Shown here piece after piece: positions 24,096-36,161 of a DNA stretch of 64,000 nucleotides (positions within the stretch are counted from its first letter, which is position 1; every line of letters starts with the position of its first letter). Where the stretch lies: the NCBI GenBank assembly GCA_030770535.1, contig JASVEC010000002.1, positions 1,178,001 through 1,242,000 of the forward strand. The letters are read 5' to 3'. The DNA is from Batkoa obscura. Lineage: Eukaryota > Entomophthoromycota > Entomophthoromycetes > Entomophthorales > Batkoaceae. The position numbers were made by a program, and so were the translations under genes. The notes beneath the pieces are model-generated. The model was not told the DNA's origin, ran no database searches, and saw nothing but the letters and a program-made list of their open reading frames with translations.

Positions 24096-26085
24096 ATGAA
24101 AATTGTCGATTTATTAAAATACAATAAGAACAGTAAAAAACCTTCATTTTCATTTGAATTTTTTCCTCCAAAAACGTCAGAGGTAGTACCATTAATTTAT
24201 CATTGATTTTATTAAAACTAAAAAACAGGGTAAAAAAAACTTAGATTTAAGAATAGCAAGATTACAAGAATTAGGTCCAATATTTAATAGTGTAACATGG
24301 GGAGCAGGAGGAAGCACTAATGATAAGAGTCTTGAGTTGGCAAATACGATACAAAATGACTTGGGTTTAGATGTATTGTTACATATTACAGCTACGAATA
24401 CAAGCAAAAAAGAAGTGTTAGGTTATTTACAAAAAGCAAAAGAACTCGGCATCGAAAACATATTAGCATTAAGAGGTGACTCCAGCAACGAAAGCTTATT
24501 TTTGAATGATGAGGATAAGGAAGACAGACTTGAAACAGTTATTGATTTAATCAAGCTGATTAAAAGTGAGTTTAAGAATCAGTTTAATGTTGGAGTAACA
24601 GGTAATAAAAGTAGAATATCTAAAATATAGGCGATTAAAGTAATTATTTAGGTTATCCGTCTTCACACCCAGAAAGTCAAGGGTTGGAAGAAGATATCAA
24701 GTATTTAAAACAAAAGGTTGAATCAGGAGCCGATTTTGTTTTGACTCAGTTTTTTCTTTCTAACGAGGAGTATGACAATTGGTATAATGAAATCGAAAAA
24801 AATGGACTTAGGATTGATATTATACCTAGTATATTAATAATACAAAGTTATATTTCATTTAGGAGATTAATAAATTTAACTGGAATTAAAATACCAAAAG
24901 AGATACTAGTTGAGTTAGAAGAAATCAAACATGATGATTTACTAATTAAGGAATATGGAATTAACTTAGCAATTAAATTAATCAAAAATATATTAAACAA
25001 TAACAGTGACAGTAATAATAATCAAATTCATTGTATTCATTTCTTCACGATGAACTTAGAAAAATCAGTCCATGAAGTACTAAATAGATTGAAATGGATC
25101 AAGGATAATAACAATAATTTTACTATTGAAAATCAAACTTTATTAAACACGATTGAAGGGTGGGATAACTTTCCAAATGGTAGATTCGGAGATGCTTCAT
25201 CTCCAGGTAAATGATATATTAAAGCAATATAAATAACATAAATAACAAACAATATAGCATACGGTAATTTAGAAGGATATAGAAATGGATTAAAAATAAG
25301 TCCAGGTAAAGCACTTGAATTATGGGGGCACCCAAAAAGTAAAGAAGAGATAAGCGCATTGTTTATTGCCTTTTTAAATGGCAAGTTAAGTGAATTACCA
25401 TGGTGTGAAACTGGAGATTTGGACCCAGAATCTGAATTAATTAAAAATCATTTGATTAAAATCAATCAAAATCTTTCCTTCACTTTGGCTTCTCAACCTT
25501 CCCTAGATGGTATTAAATCAAATCATCCTATCTATGGCTGGGGACCCAAAAATGGCTTTATCTTTCAAAAGGTAATTTTATATTTTGGGATTTATTTCAG
25601 TACTTTTGTTTATATTATATATCTGTAGGCATTTATTGAAGTCTTAATATCCAAAGCAAAGATCAATGCCTTTTTAGCTAAAATGATAGCTCTAGATCCA
25701 AATATCACTTATATGGCGATTGATTCCGAAGTAGGTTTTAATACAACATATAGTTTATAATTAACTCTTTAATTAGGGCCATTTCTTAAGTAATAAAAAT
25801 AAAGATGGTGAAGAATATGAAGCTAACACCGTAACATGGGGGGTATTTCCACATGGGGAGATAGCACAAGCAACTTTAATTGAAGTATCTTCATTCAAAG
25901 CATGGGCAAAAGAAGTATTTCAAATTAGCAATGAGTGGAGTAATTTATTCCAAAAAAGTAATAGGGAATCCTTCAACTTGATCAATGATTTAAAAGATAA
26001 TTATTTCTTATTAAATATTGTACAACCGGATTTTAAAGTAAAATCAGACGCTTTTTTTGATAACATTATTAAAGCTTTAAATTGA
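24096..26085 (+). CDS. MET13: Methylenetetrahydrofolate reductase
   Basis: Reduces 5,10-methylene-THF to 5-methyl-THF, the methyl donor for methionine synthesis; cytosolic flavoenzyme. Six exons: 24096-24182, 24229-24601, 24652-25206, 25258-25571, 25629-25730 and 25777-26085; introns 46-57 nt; exactly 579 residues. The N-terminal TIM barrel opens with SFSFEFFPPKT (catalytic Glu region), followed by FNSVTWGAGGST, DVLLHITATN, NILALRGD and ADFVLTQFF. The eukaryotic regulatory domain follows, with YGWGPKNGFIFQKAFIE and TVTWGVFPHGEIAQATLIE. It is of the two-domain eukaryotic type and close to the usual 600-650 residues. It converges on the aminotransferase gene with only 63 bases between the two stop codons. 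MET12 and MET13 paralogues cannot be told apart here. Confidence 0.95.
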
Positions 26086-26148
26086 ATTTTAAATTAATAA
26101 AGGTTGTATATAATATATATTATATTATGTCATATAAATATAATTTAT

Positions 26149-27302
26149 TCAAATGATTGAAGTAGAATTCAAATCGATTTTCTCCAAAAGACTATTACGT
26201 AACTTAATTATAATTGAATGTTCTGGATTTAATTTGATTTCAGTATCAAATTTAGCTCGATATTCCGTCAGGCTATCCTCTCTAAATTTAATAGTACGGA
26301 TTGGTAACAATAATCGGGAAGTACCTTCATTAAAAAAAAGAATAAGTAATAAACAAAAAAGTCAACATAAATTACTTGTAATAAAAGCAGCTGAGTAACT
26401 TTGACTGCAAAGTTCATTTAAGCTTGGAGCTACAAACTCTGTTTCAATGTTCATTTGTTTAGCCAAATCAATGACTATACTTTGAATTGTCCCTTTTAAT
26501 ACTCTATTATAAGGAGCGGTTAATAATTTAAATTGACCATTTTCTTCTTTTAAAACAAAGAAATTAGAAGACAAGCCTTCTAATACTTCTCCATTTGATT
26601 CTACTAACAGTACTTCATTGCTATCTTTGCTTTTGCTTTTTTCAGCATGATCTCTTTGTCTAAATAACTCATAAGCATCTTTTTTAAAAATAGTGAACAC
26701 TTACTTACCCCACCCATATAGTATCCTTAATTGTTGGATTATTACGTTTTAAGTTAATTAATTCTACCTACAAATTTTTTAATTTGTACAATAAATAAAT
26801 AGAATACTATTACTTTACAACTAGATTCAGTAGGTACATTAAGCGAAGATAAGTGAAGTTTTAAGTAAGCTGAATCTTCATTTGAGTAAATTAAATAAGA
26901 TAATTTAGCTTCAAACTGTGGAAAGAGGCTGTCTAGATCACCTCTATTATCCTCTACTAATTCTGGCAAACCAGTATTTAAATAGTTATAATAAGATAGT
27001 AATCCAACTTTAGTTAAATGATTAAGTTTTGACTTTAATTCTTCCTTATCTATTTCATTCCCTTTTTTACTAAATCCTTGAGTTAACCTACTGCAATGTG
27101 CTTCATATTCTAATACTTTTTTATGATTCACAGTTCTACATCCAGTATATACACCATTTGGCTCTACTTTATAAAACTCGTTTGGTGTTAGGGTGCTTTC
27201 TTTTAGTACTAATTTATTGCTCTGATAATTGACATAATTTATTATCAGATTCTTAGTAGTCATTGTTGAATAGACTTTAGTTAAATTCGAGCTTTTTAAC
27301 AT
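26149..27302 (-). CDS. Class IV (fold-type IV) PLP-dependent aminotransferase-like protein
   Basis: Four exons on the minus strand: 27302-26814, 26767-26709, 26659-26376 and 26324-26149; introns 46-51 nt; exactly 335 residues. Fold-type IV enzymes include branched-chain and D-amino-acid aminotransferases and aminodeoxychorismate lyase. Seen here: NGVYTGCRTVNHKKVLEYEA near residue 50; RNNPTIKDTIWVGQRD, whose Lys is the likely PLP-binding residue; EVLEGLSSNFFV with the Glu that contacts the pyridine ring; and SAAFITSTSRLLLPIRTI near the end. The GVYTGCRT segment is closest, from memory, to the uncharacterised plant/fungal subgroup rather than to BCAT. A second ATG at residue 14 is possible; the first 13 residues could be a mitochondrial leader. 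Substrate unknown. Confidence 0.82.
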
Positions 27303-27988
27303 AACTTTAAAGTTTTGATTTGGTCACTATTTCTTACGTTTTTTTGGTAGCCAATGGGATTAAAAATTGGTAAAGCAAATTAAGGTTCATTTTTTTCTGA
27401 CTTCTATTTCACGTAAATATAAAAGTATAAATAGTATGAAAGTGAATAAATAAATAAATTTTTTGATCAAGAAATTGACTAAAATACTCTTTTACATTTC
27501 AAGCGAGTTGGAGATAAAAAAGCAAATAAAAATATCGATGAGGTCCCCTTTCAGCATTAAGCTTAATTTATACGCTAAATTTTGCAATATGAATTAGAGG
27601 GATCAGTTTTAAAGGTTTAGGGTACCGAAAAAATATTTGAAAAATTTAAAACTTAAAACCATAGAATTGAACTTTAAGTATAAACTTGCCCATTTTCTAA
27701 AACTTAGGTCAAAATTTTACATTAAAAAATAATTATAATACAGCAATGTAATATTACAAACGTTTGAACTTCTAGCTTTAAAAATGACTATGATTTCATC
27801 AATCATGTTTTAAAAAAATAACTCAAATTTGTTAAAGCTAATAATTAATGCGAAACAAATAAAGGGAGAAAAAGGGGAGATAATTAAGGGAAAAGGAATA
27901 TCGAGAGGAATAAGAGGATTCATCCATTATAAAAACAGTGTATAAATATAAAAGTCTTTACATAAAAAGTTCATTAAAATTGTAAACA
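27303..27988. other. Divergent intergenic region
   Basis: Separates the aminotransferase (minus) from the small secreted protein (plus). Two TATA-like boxes at 27928-27948 serve the latter. Nothing else is seen. Confidence 0.5.
27928..27948 (+). promoter_or_regulatory. Tandem TATA-like boxes of the secreted-protein gene
   Basis: TATAAAAA (27928-27935) and TATAAATA (27941-27948), 41-61 bases before the ATG. Either could position transcription. Confidence 0.5.
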
Positions 27989-28231
27989 ATGAGATATACA
28001 TCAATAATAATAGCCTGTGTAACTAGTGTAAACAGCTTTATAATACTAACCAGTGGTTTACAATGTCCTAATAAAAATGACGAATGTCACTTTGGATACG
28101 AGGACTTTAGGTTTAGTGATTCCAACGCACCTGCATGCTGGAAATACGAAAACAATCAATGGAGCTGTCAACCTAAGTATGGAAATGGTTGTGATAGAAA
28201 TAATGGCTGGATTGATATCTCTTACTGTTGA
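27989..28231 (+). CDS. Small secreted cysteine-rich protein
   Basis: Single-exon, 80 residues. The first ~22 residues form a signal peptide (MRYTSIIIACVTSVNSFIIL). The mature part of about 58 residues has six cysteines (26, 33, 50, 60, 68, 80), ending exactly in Cys, which fits three disulfides. It is rich in Asn, Trp and Tyr (ACWKYENNQWSCQPKYGNGC). No family recognised. TATA boxes in the promoter suggest conditional expression. Candidate effector, antimicrobial or cell-surface peptide; this is inference from size, signal peptide and cysteine count. It sits between housekeeping genes. Confidence 0.72.
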   Translation: MRYTSIIIACVTSVNSFIILTSGLQCPNKNDECHFGYEDFRFSDSNAPACWKYENNQWSCQPKYGNGCDRNNGWIDISYC

Positions 28232-28405
28232 ATAATTTTAATAATATTAAGAACACTTTTATAATTATATAGCCTTATCTAGTCATGAAATATCATTTAC
28301 ACAATAATACACTATTAGTTCAAATTAAATAAAATTTACAAGCATAAAAAGCAATTTTTTAAAAGTGTTTATACTTTTCTTTTTTATATATTTAAAGGTT
28401 GAAGA

Positions 28406-29771
28406 ATGGATGTTGAAAATAAAATAAATATAATAAGAAAAAAATTCAATCAAGATAACTTTATTACTTACTATTACTTAACGGAGGAGGATAAATATGT
28501 GTGGAAAGTTGATTCCGACAGTGAAGTAAACGATAATAAAATAAACGAAAATGAAGATAAAGCGATAAAAAGGTATATAAATAAACAAAGTTAATTTATT
28601 ATTATTAAATAAATGAAGCTATGAATTAACTGGGCATGATTGGCGGCTAATAGAAACTAGGGATGGATACCGATTCTTTTACAATCCATATACCGGAGTT
28701 TCAAGCTGGGAAGTACCAAAGGAATTAAAAGAATATGAATCAGAGTTTAACAATGTCAATAATGAAACAACAGAGTAACTTAATTACTTGAAAAAGCTAG
28801 TAAGTGTTAATCTATTTAGAATGGATGAAGATGATGTTGCCTACCAGTTACAAATGATGGGAATGGGTGATTTATCGGACTATAATAATCATAATAATGA
28901 TTATGACTTGCCACCAGAGGTATTGTTACATCAAAACGTATTGCAGTTTCAGGTATGTCGAATAATATATATATAATAATGATCAATTAACCATACGTAA
29001 AAAGGATTTACTTAAAGATCTACAAGTTACTGAAATGGACACATGGGATTTACTATTACCTAAATTAAAAGAGGAAGAAGCTTTTAAAAGTATTTTATTA
29101 TTTAGATATTAAAACACAATAATTGAATTTTAGTTATTGATAATGAAAGGTTATGTCAAAGTATATTTGAAAACTATTGTAAAAAAATAAGTGAACTTCC
29201 AGAGCTTAAATCGGATAAAAAAATAGAAGATAAAAAAGTAAGCTATATTTTATATTTAACTAATAATGATAATAGATAAATAATAAATAGATGAACATGG
29301 AAAATTATAGGCAATTGGTTAAAGAAAATACTACTTATAAAAGTGATTGGAATGTGTTTAATAAGAAATATTTTAATGATCCAATAAGTAAAAAATTAAA
29401 TTACAAAGAGAGAGAAGCTATATTTTCAGAACATGTTCAAGGTCTTATTAATATTAGAAAAAAAGAAAAAGAAGGTAATAAGATAGTATATATATTTAAT
29501 TGATAGCAGTTATAATGTTTAAATAGAAAAGAGAAAGGAAAAAGAAAAATACAGACAAGAGTTTATAACCATGTTAAAAGAAATGAAAGATTTAAGATAT
29601 AACTCAAGCTGGAAAAAAGTAATAGTCTTTGTTTATTTATTTCAATATATTCACTTGTTTTTTTAGACAAAATTATTGATTGAAAATGATACACGATATA
29701 AAAATATTAAAAGTGCAAATGATTGTGAGTATTATTTTAGAGAGTATGCTGCAAAATTAAAAAAAGAATAA
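28406..29771 (+). CDS. WW- and FF-domain pre-mRNA splicing factor (Urn1/Prp40-like)
   Basis: Eight exons: 28406-28572, 28619-28774, 28820-28952, 29005-29089, 29134-29237, 29291-29474, 29527-29618 and 29667-29771; introns 44-53 nt; exactly 341 residues. One WW domain (about residues 60-90: DWRLIETRDGYRFYYNPYTG, then SSWEVPKELKEY) is followed by an acidic linker and two or three FF modules, the first starting DLLKDLQVTEMDTWDLLLPK and a later one with RQLVKENTTYKSDWNVFNKK. A single WW plus FF repeats at this length is the Urn1 (yeast) architecture rather than the longer Prp40/TCERG1. Such proteins join U1/U2 snRNP contacts to the spliceosome. It shares strand and neighbourhood with PRP6, another spliceosomal gene. 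Confidence 0.82.
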
Positions 29772-29865
29772 GTAAATTTGAAAGTTTCTTATTGGTTTAT
29801 CTTTTTTATAAATTTGATATTTTTATTTTTTATACTTTTGATTTCAAGTGGTTGTATTATAAATT

Positions 29866-30753
29866 ATGGATAAAATTGAAGAAGATAAAGCTGAAAATAA
29901 GAAAGATGAAAAAGCAAGTTTAATTCTTTATTATGAAATGGATGAAGATGATAGCGATAACGAAAGTGAAAACAAGAAACGAAGAAATGAGGAGCTAGGG
30001 ATAGTATGCAGTATATGTTTACAAAGTTATGAAAATAAAGTTTATTTAACGCCTTGTTACCATCAATATTGTTTTAAGTGTATAATCGAATGGATAAATT
30101 ATAAAGTAGAATGCGGAATATGTAAAAGGGCAACCCATAAAGTGATATATAACATCAATGCCAAAAAAGAAACAGTATATTTTATAACAATAGATATACT
30201 AAAGTTATTCTCAAGCGGTAATATAGTAATATTTAGTGATGCTTTAATGGCATTAAGTTATTTTAATGATTTGAAAAGTAAAACTTATTTAGATAGAACA
30301 TTAATTTATATTTTAAATTTAAACTTTCCAAGTAGTAATAACGTATTAGATAAAGTTGATAATATAATAAATAGTAATAGTGGTATTAATTTGACTGTTT
30401 ACTATAATAATAGTAAGGCCAATGACAAGCATAATATAAATAAATATCTCTACAAGTTCATTAAGAGGGAAATAAAAAGTATTTATTTAATTAATAATCA
30501 AATATTAAACAAAGAAATGAAATTGATAATCATAGGCACTATTAATTTAATATTTAATAACAAGCACAAAAATAAAGAACATTTGATTGATAAGATAGCT
30601 CCTTATCTATTTAATAATCGAACTATTTCACTCCTATTTTTAAAACAAATCTTGTATTTTTTATTTAATCCTTTCTTTATTTTCAATAATTATACGATTA
30701 ATTCGCTAGCTTCCTTTGATTCCTGGGTTAAATATACATTAAATAAAGAATAA
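29866..30753 (+). CDS. RING-finger protein, Topors/ICP0-like E3 ligase candidate
   Basis: Single-exon, 295 residues, starting 94 bases after the URN1-like stop. An acidic N-terminus (EMDEDDSDNESENKKRRN) precedes a C3HC4 RING at about residues 48-88: CSICLQSY, LTPCYHQYCFKCIIEW and VECGICK. The spacing and the CIIEW segment resemble Topors-type RINGs; the usual CPxC is CGIC here. The remaining ~200 residues are helical, Asn/Ile/Leu-rich and carry IKREIKSIYLINN, which may match the helix after the Topors RING. Likely ubiquitin ligase; substrate unknown. Extreme A-richness is typical of its neighbours. Confidence 0.75.
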   Translation: MDKIEEDKAENKKDEKASLILYYEMDEDDSDNESENKKRRNEELGIVCSICLQSYENKVYLTPCYHQYCFKCIIEWINYKVECGICKRATHKVIYNINAKKETVYFITIDILKLFSSGNIVIFSDALMALSYFNDLKSKTYLDRTLIYILNLNFPSSNNVLDKVDNIINSNSGINLTVYYNNSKANDKHNINKYLYKFIKREIKSIYLINNQILNKEMKLIIIGTINLIFNNKHKNKEHLIDKIAPYLFNNRTISLLFLKQILYFLFNPFFIFNNYTINSLASFDSWVKYTLNKE

Positions 30754-30935
30754 ACGAACTCTGTATAATATATATTATTGATTTTTATTTTGATTCATAT
30801 CTTGTATCAATTTTTATTACCATATTAACTATTTAAATTTAGCAAGTTTAGCTTTGACACTATAAAATTAGATTATAAAACAATTATTTTGTATTGTTAT
30901 AAAATAACTTTTCTTTTACTTTTAAAGCTGCAAAA

Positions 30936-31871
30936 ATGGTTTATTATTTTACAAGTGATGGTAAAAATAGAGAGTAATTTATGATACTTTATTAATAGTT
31001 TTAGTGACTACACCTAATGGAAATATATTCATGGGCAAAGATAAACATGAAAGTAATGTACAATTCAATTTGAACCTAACATATAATAACAAAAAACAGA
31101 TGAAGACTTAATAAAACACGGGATAGAAGAAGACGTATGGTAAATAAATATACAATTGTTATTATTGTTATGACTTATAATTTCAAGGTTTCATGTAGAT
31201 AAATTATCTAGTGCACACATTTATTTAAGGTTAGATGGTTCCTATAACTGGGAAAACATACCTGAAAGCTTGTTAGAAGATTTAGGACAGTTAACAAAAG
31301 CTAATTCTATTGAAGGTATATTATAATTTTATCAAGTTTATTATTAGCTATTTACTATATTTCAATATATTGCCAGGTAATAAAAAGGATAATATTACAA
31401 TCATTTATACACCATGGAGCAATTTGAAAAAGAGTGGGGATATGGCAGTGGGCCAAGTTTCATTTCATAACCCCAAAATAGTAATAATAAATGTACATTG
31501 TATTGTATTCCTATAGTAATAATAATTTAAGGTGAAAAGAGTATATGTTGAAAAAAGAAAGAATCATATAATCAATCGACTAAATAAAACAAAGAGAGAA
31601 GAATATCCAGATTTATATCAGGAAAAGATGAATTATATAAATAAAAAGAATAAAAAGGATAAAATTAATTTTGAAAGGATGGTAAGTTTGTTAATTATAA
31701 TACACTCATTTTCAAACTAATGGTTTCTAGGAACAAGTTAAAATAAAAAGAGAAGAGTATGCTAAAAATCAAAAAGAATTAAAGAGTTATAAAAGTATAT
31801 TTGAAGACGATACTACTGAATATAGAACTAACGAAGATTCTAATCAAGATATTGATGACGATTTTATGTAA
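30936..31871 (+). CDS. CCDC25 homologue (NFACT-R/DUF814 domain)
   Basis: Seven exons: 30936-30960, 31005-31052, 31100-31139, 31188-31315, 31377-31480, 31532-31681 and 31731-31871; introns 44-61 nt; exactly 211 residues against 208 in human CCDC25. It opens MVYYFTSD, then [70 protein letters not shown] and [20 protein letters not shown], all colinear with the human protein, and closes with the acidic DIDDDFM tail typical of the family. The NFACT-R domain is tied to RNA binding and ribosome quality control; the human protein has also been described as a DNA sensor. The first intron has two usable acceptors 6 nt apart (30998 and 31004); I chose the second, which gives 44 nt. Very short first exons are notable. 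Confidence 0.93.
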
Positions 31872-32147
31872 TACAAAATAAAAATTAAAAGCATATTTTT
31901 ATCTTATTTTATCAATGATTAGCAGTGGTGCCTTAGGTTTCCTTTTGTATTTTATTATAATTTCATATATTGAACCTGCTTTAGAAATTACATTTAGTTT
32001 AAATGCCTAGTAGACTAAATGGGCAAAAAAGCATAAAAAAATAAATGCCCAATAAATTTCAAGTAATAATAAAATTTCATCAATAATGAAAAAAATACTT
32101 TTTATAAAAAATAGGCTTAAAGATTGAAATAAAAGAAAAGTCCTAAA

Positions 32148-35100
32148 ATGTTTCAAGTCACCAAAGATTTCATGGGAAAACCAGCACCGCCAAATTATGT
32201 GGCTGGTCTTGGAAGAGGGTAAATAAATACTATTTATTAAAAATAGGAAAATATTTAGTTAATCTATTAGTGCCACCGGGTTTACAACACGATCCGATAT
32301 TGGTCCTGCAAGAGAAGCCGTACCAGTAGATATATCAAAGTAAATAATGTGCAAAATAAAGAAAAAAAATTGAAAGTTTTTTAGTCAGGATGAAGGAGAA
32401 GGAGAAGATTCTGAGAAATATCAAGATCCAGATAACGAAACAGGCTTATTTTCAGGGATACCTTACGAGCAAGATGATGAAGAAGCGGATAGGATTTATG
32501 AGTTAATAGATAAAAAAATGGATGAAAGAAGAAAAGTTAGGAGGTAAGTAATAATAATATTAATAGTAATAACAAATGTTAATATTAAAACAAAATAGAG
32601 AAGAAAGAGAAAAAGAAGAGTTATTAAAATATCGCAAAGAAAGGCCAAAGATACAACAACAGTTTGCAGATTTAAAAAGAGGATTAGCAGAAGTATCGGC
32701 TGAAGAATGGGCTAGTTTACCAGACGTTGCTAATATTTCTGGTAAAAATCGTAAAAAGATTAATGCCAAAGAACGGTAATTTTTTTGGTTTTGTGTTTAT
32801 TTTTGTTTATTTCTATTAGTTTTGCTCCAGTACCAGATTCCATTCTTGAAAAAGCAAGGGAAAATGCTAGTTTTAATACAGTTTTGGATCCTATTGAACA
32901 GGTAAACATTTATCTAGATTAAAATTTTTAACAAAGTAACAATAATATAGAAATATGGTGGATTTGAGACACCAAATAACCCCGACAATAGCAATGGGGC
33001 ACTAACTAATTTTGTTGAAATTGGGCAAGCAAGGGATAAAGTATTAGGATTAAAATTGGATCAAATGTCATTTGATTCAGCTAGTGGAAAGAGTACTATT
33101 GACCCACGCGGTTATTTAACTGATTTAAATAGCTTAAATATAAAAAGTGATGCTGAAATTGGGTATTTGATTTTCACTTATTATAAATATATATATTGAC
33201 TATTTACTTTAGTGACATCAAAAAGGCACGTTTATTGTTAAAATCTGTAACTGGAACAAATCCAAAGCATGCCCCAGGATGGATTGCAGCAGCAAGATTA
33301 GAAGAAGTAGCTAACAAATTCCTTCAAGCTAGAATCACCATTGCTAAAGGTATTGAGCAATGCCCAGAATCAGAAGATATTTGGTTAGAAGCAGCAAGAT
33401 TAAATGTAAACTAAATTCCTATTTACGCTTTTTTCAGTTCTAACTTTTATAGACCTCAGAAGCTGCAAAAAGCATTTTAGCAGATGCAGTCCGTCATCTC
33501 CCGAATTCAGTTAAAATATGGGTATTAGCAGCTAAATTAGAAGAAGACAGATTAGCTAAAAAAAGGGTATATCAAAGAGGTAATGTTAAATAATTTTTAG
33601 TCTTATTTTGTTTATTAAAAACCAATTAGCTTTAGAACATAATCCAACTTCGTTAACTTTATGGCAATCTGCCATTCGATTAGAAGAAAATCCAGAAGAT
33701 GCTAAAATGCTATTAGCTGAAGCTGTAAAATTAATCCCAACTTCTATAGAATTATGGCTAGCATTAGCTAAATTAGAGACATATAAAAAAGCACAAGCTG
33801 TTTTACAATCCGCACGTAAAGCTATACCAACCAGTCATGAAATTTGGATTGCAGCCGCTCAGTTAATGGAACAAAATGGGGAGCTTGAGAAAGTTGAAAA
33901 AGTTATCAAACTTGGTCTTAGAACATTGCCAAAATACGGAGCTATTTTGAGCAGAGAAGAATGGATCAGTGAAGCTGAAAAATGTGAATTACAGCTCAAA
34001 GCTACTCCTACAGCTCAAGCTATCATCCGAGCCACTATTGATATTGACCTTGACCAAGAAGATCAAGAAGAAACCTGGCTCAAGGATGCAGAAGCTATTA
34101 CTGAGCGTGGGGCCATTGAAACTGCAAGAGCGGTTTATGCCTATGCACTTCAAGAATACCCTGGATCAGATAATATTTGGATACAAGCAGCTTATTTTGA
34201 AAAAGAGCATGGTACAAAGTAAGTTTTAATTTAATTTGATTTAATTTAATTTGAATAAAAACTAAACTTCGATATAGGGAATCATTAGATGAGACATTAG
34301 CTGCTGGAACTAAGAGTTGTCCACACTCAGAGATTTTATGGCTCATGCACGCCAAAGAAAAATGGTTAGATGTAAGTTCAATTAAATAAGTAATCAATTA
34401 AATACTAAATTTTAACCTATTATAGGGAGATCTCAGTGGTGCCCAAAGTATCTTGAATAAAGCATATGATGTCAATCCTAAAAGTGAACAGATTTATCTG
34501 GCTGCAGCTAAATTAGAAATTGAAAATCATGAGTTTAAACGCGCTAGAACTTTCTTTACTAAAGCAAGAGAGAATGCAGATACTGAAAAGGTAAGCTAAT
34601 CGTTTATACAATTTCTAATAAAAGCTTATGATTGTCTTTAGGTTTGGATGAAGTCTATTGCTTTGGAAAGACAATGTGGTAATATCGAAGAAGCGATTAA
34701 CCAGCTCGAAGAAGCAAATAAAAAATTCCCAGACTTTGATAAATTATGGATGATTCGAGGACAAATTGAAGAAGACAATGGAAATATTTCAAAAGCTAGA
34801 GAAATTTATGCTCAAGGTTTAAAACATTGTGTTAATTCAATCACTCTCTGGATTTTAGCCGGTAGATTAGAAGAAAAGGCACAGTTGTTAATTAAAGCAC
34901 GTTCAATTTTGGAAAGAGGGCGTAAGCTTAACCCAAAAGAACCTTTATTATGGTTAGAGGCAATAAGGGTTGAAATAAGAGCCAATAATGCTTCAATGGC
35001 AAAAGTACTTATATCTAAAGGTATTTATATTTATTGATTTATATAAATTGTTAACTTTATTGAAAATTATAGCATTACAGGAATGTCCATCCTCAGGATT

Positions 35101-35537
35101 ATTATGGAGTGAAGCTATCATGATGGAGCCACGCCCACAACGTAAATCTAGAGTATCCGATGCTATTAAAGCTTGCGATAATGATCCAATTATATTTACG
35201 ACAATGGCCAAATTATTTCAAACAGATCGTAAAATTGATAAAGCAAGAACCTGGTTTCAAAGAGCAGTCAAATTAAATCCAGATTATGGTGATGCCTGGG
35301 CTTGGTTTTATTTATTTGAAACCAAGTTTGGTACCAAGGTAAATACAAGTACTATGAATCAAAAAAATCACTAATGTTTTATTTTAGGAGCACCTTGAGC
35401 AACTAGAAACTAAATATTTACAAGCAGATCCTAAACATGGGGAAATTTGGCAATCTATTTCGAAGAAACCAAGTAATTATTATGTAAGAGGAATGGATCT
35501 CTTAAAGTTAGTTGCTAGTACTTTGGAATCCCAATAG
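32148..35537 (+). CDS. PRP6: Pre-mRNA-processing factor 6, U4/U6.U5 tri-snRNP protein
   Basis: Scaffold protein of the tri-snRNP that bridges U5 and U4/U6. Fourteen exons: 32148-32218, 32271-32339, 32385-32543, 32599-32775, 32820-32901, 32951-33162, 33213-33405, 33453-33579, 33630-34218, 34278-34371, 34426-34590, 34642-35020, 35073-35338 and 35388-35537; introns 44-59 nt; exactly 910 residues (human 941, yeast 899). The N-terminal PRP1 domain begins [20 protein letters not shown] and includes [19 protein letters not shown] long series of HAT/TPR-like helical repeats follows from [15 protein letters not shown] (about residue 255) to [13 protein letters not shown]. It ends [13 protein letters not shown]. 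Complete and typical; the most intron-rich gene in the window. Confidence 0.96.
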
Positions 35538-36161
35538 GTTATTATTAAATATCTATAGATAATAAGATTATTTCTATATAGTTAAAATTTGAGATCTTCA
35601 ATTCATTTGATCTTTTTTGGATTTTTATTGGCTGGAAAATTAATAAACTAGTTTCAAAAAAAGAATGCTGATTTTTTCGATTTAAATACTTGATCTAACC
35701 AAGATAGAACGATTTATCACCAGTGATGGCTATTGATTTAACTATTGAATGGTGAGTCCACTTAAGAATTTTCTTAAATTGTTTGAAGTATGCATTATAA
35801 GGTGCTATTTTTTCAATAATACAACGGTACTAATGTTCTTTATTTGAAATGGAGTTGTTTATTAAAATAAAACATTTTTAACTAAAGTACGATTTAGCTT
35901 TTAAAGGAACTTGAGTCTTTAATTTTTCTTTTTTACAAAGGAATTTTTCTGCTAAAAATTATAACTTTTATAAAAAGATGATTCAAAATTAAATAAAAAT
36001 ACCCTTAGCAAATATAAACATTTTAATATTTAAATAAAACAAACTATAATAGAAACCTATATTATTTCTGAAGATATATTTGACGAATAGTAAAAAGAAA
36101 GACTAGATAAGATAGAAAAATAAATTGTTGATAGAGCTAAAAAAAAGCAGGTAAAAAGCAA
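35538..36161. other. Convergent 3' spacer between PRP6 and the cyclin gene
   Basis: Both flanking genes end here. AT-rich, no gene or repeat recognised. Confidence 0.5.

Noticed and set aside
33969-34397. Extra frames on both strands within PRP6
   Set aside because: Shadows of PRP6 exons 9 and 10 in other frames; the PRP6 frame is confirmed by HAT repeats and exact exon phases.
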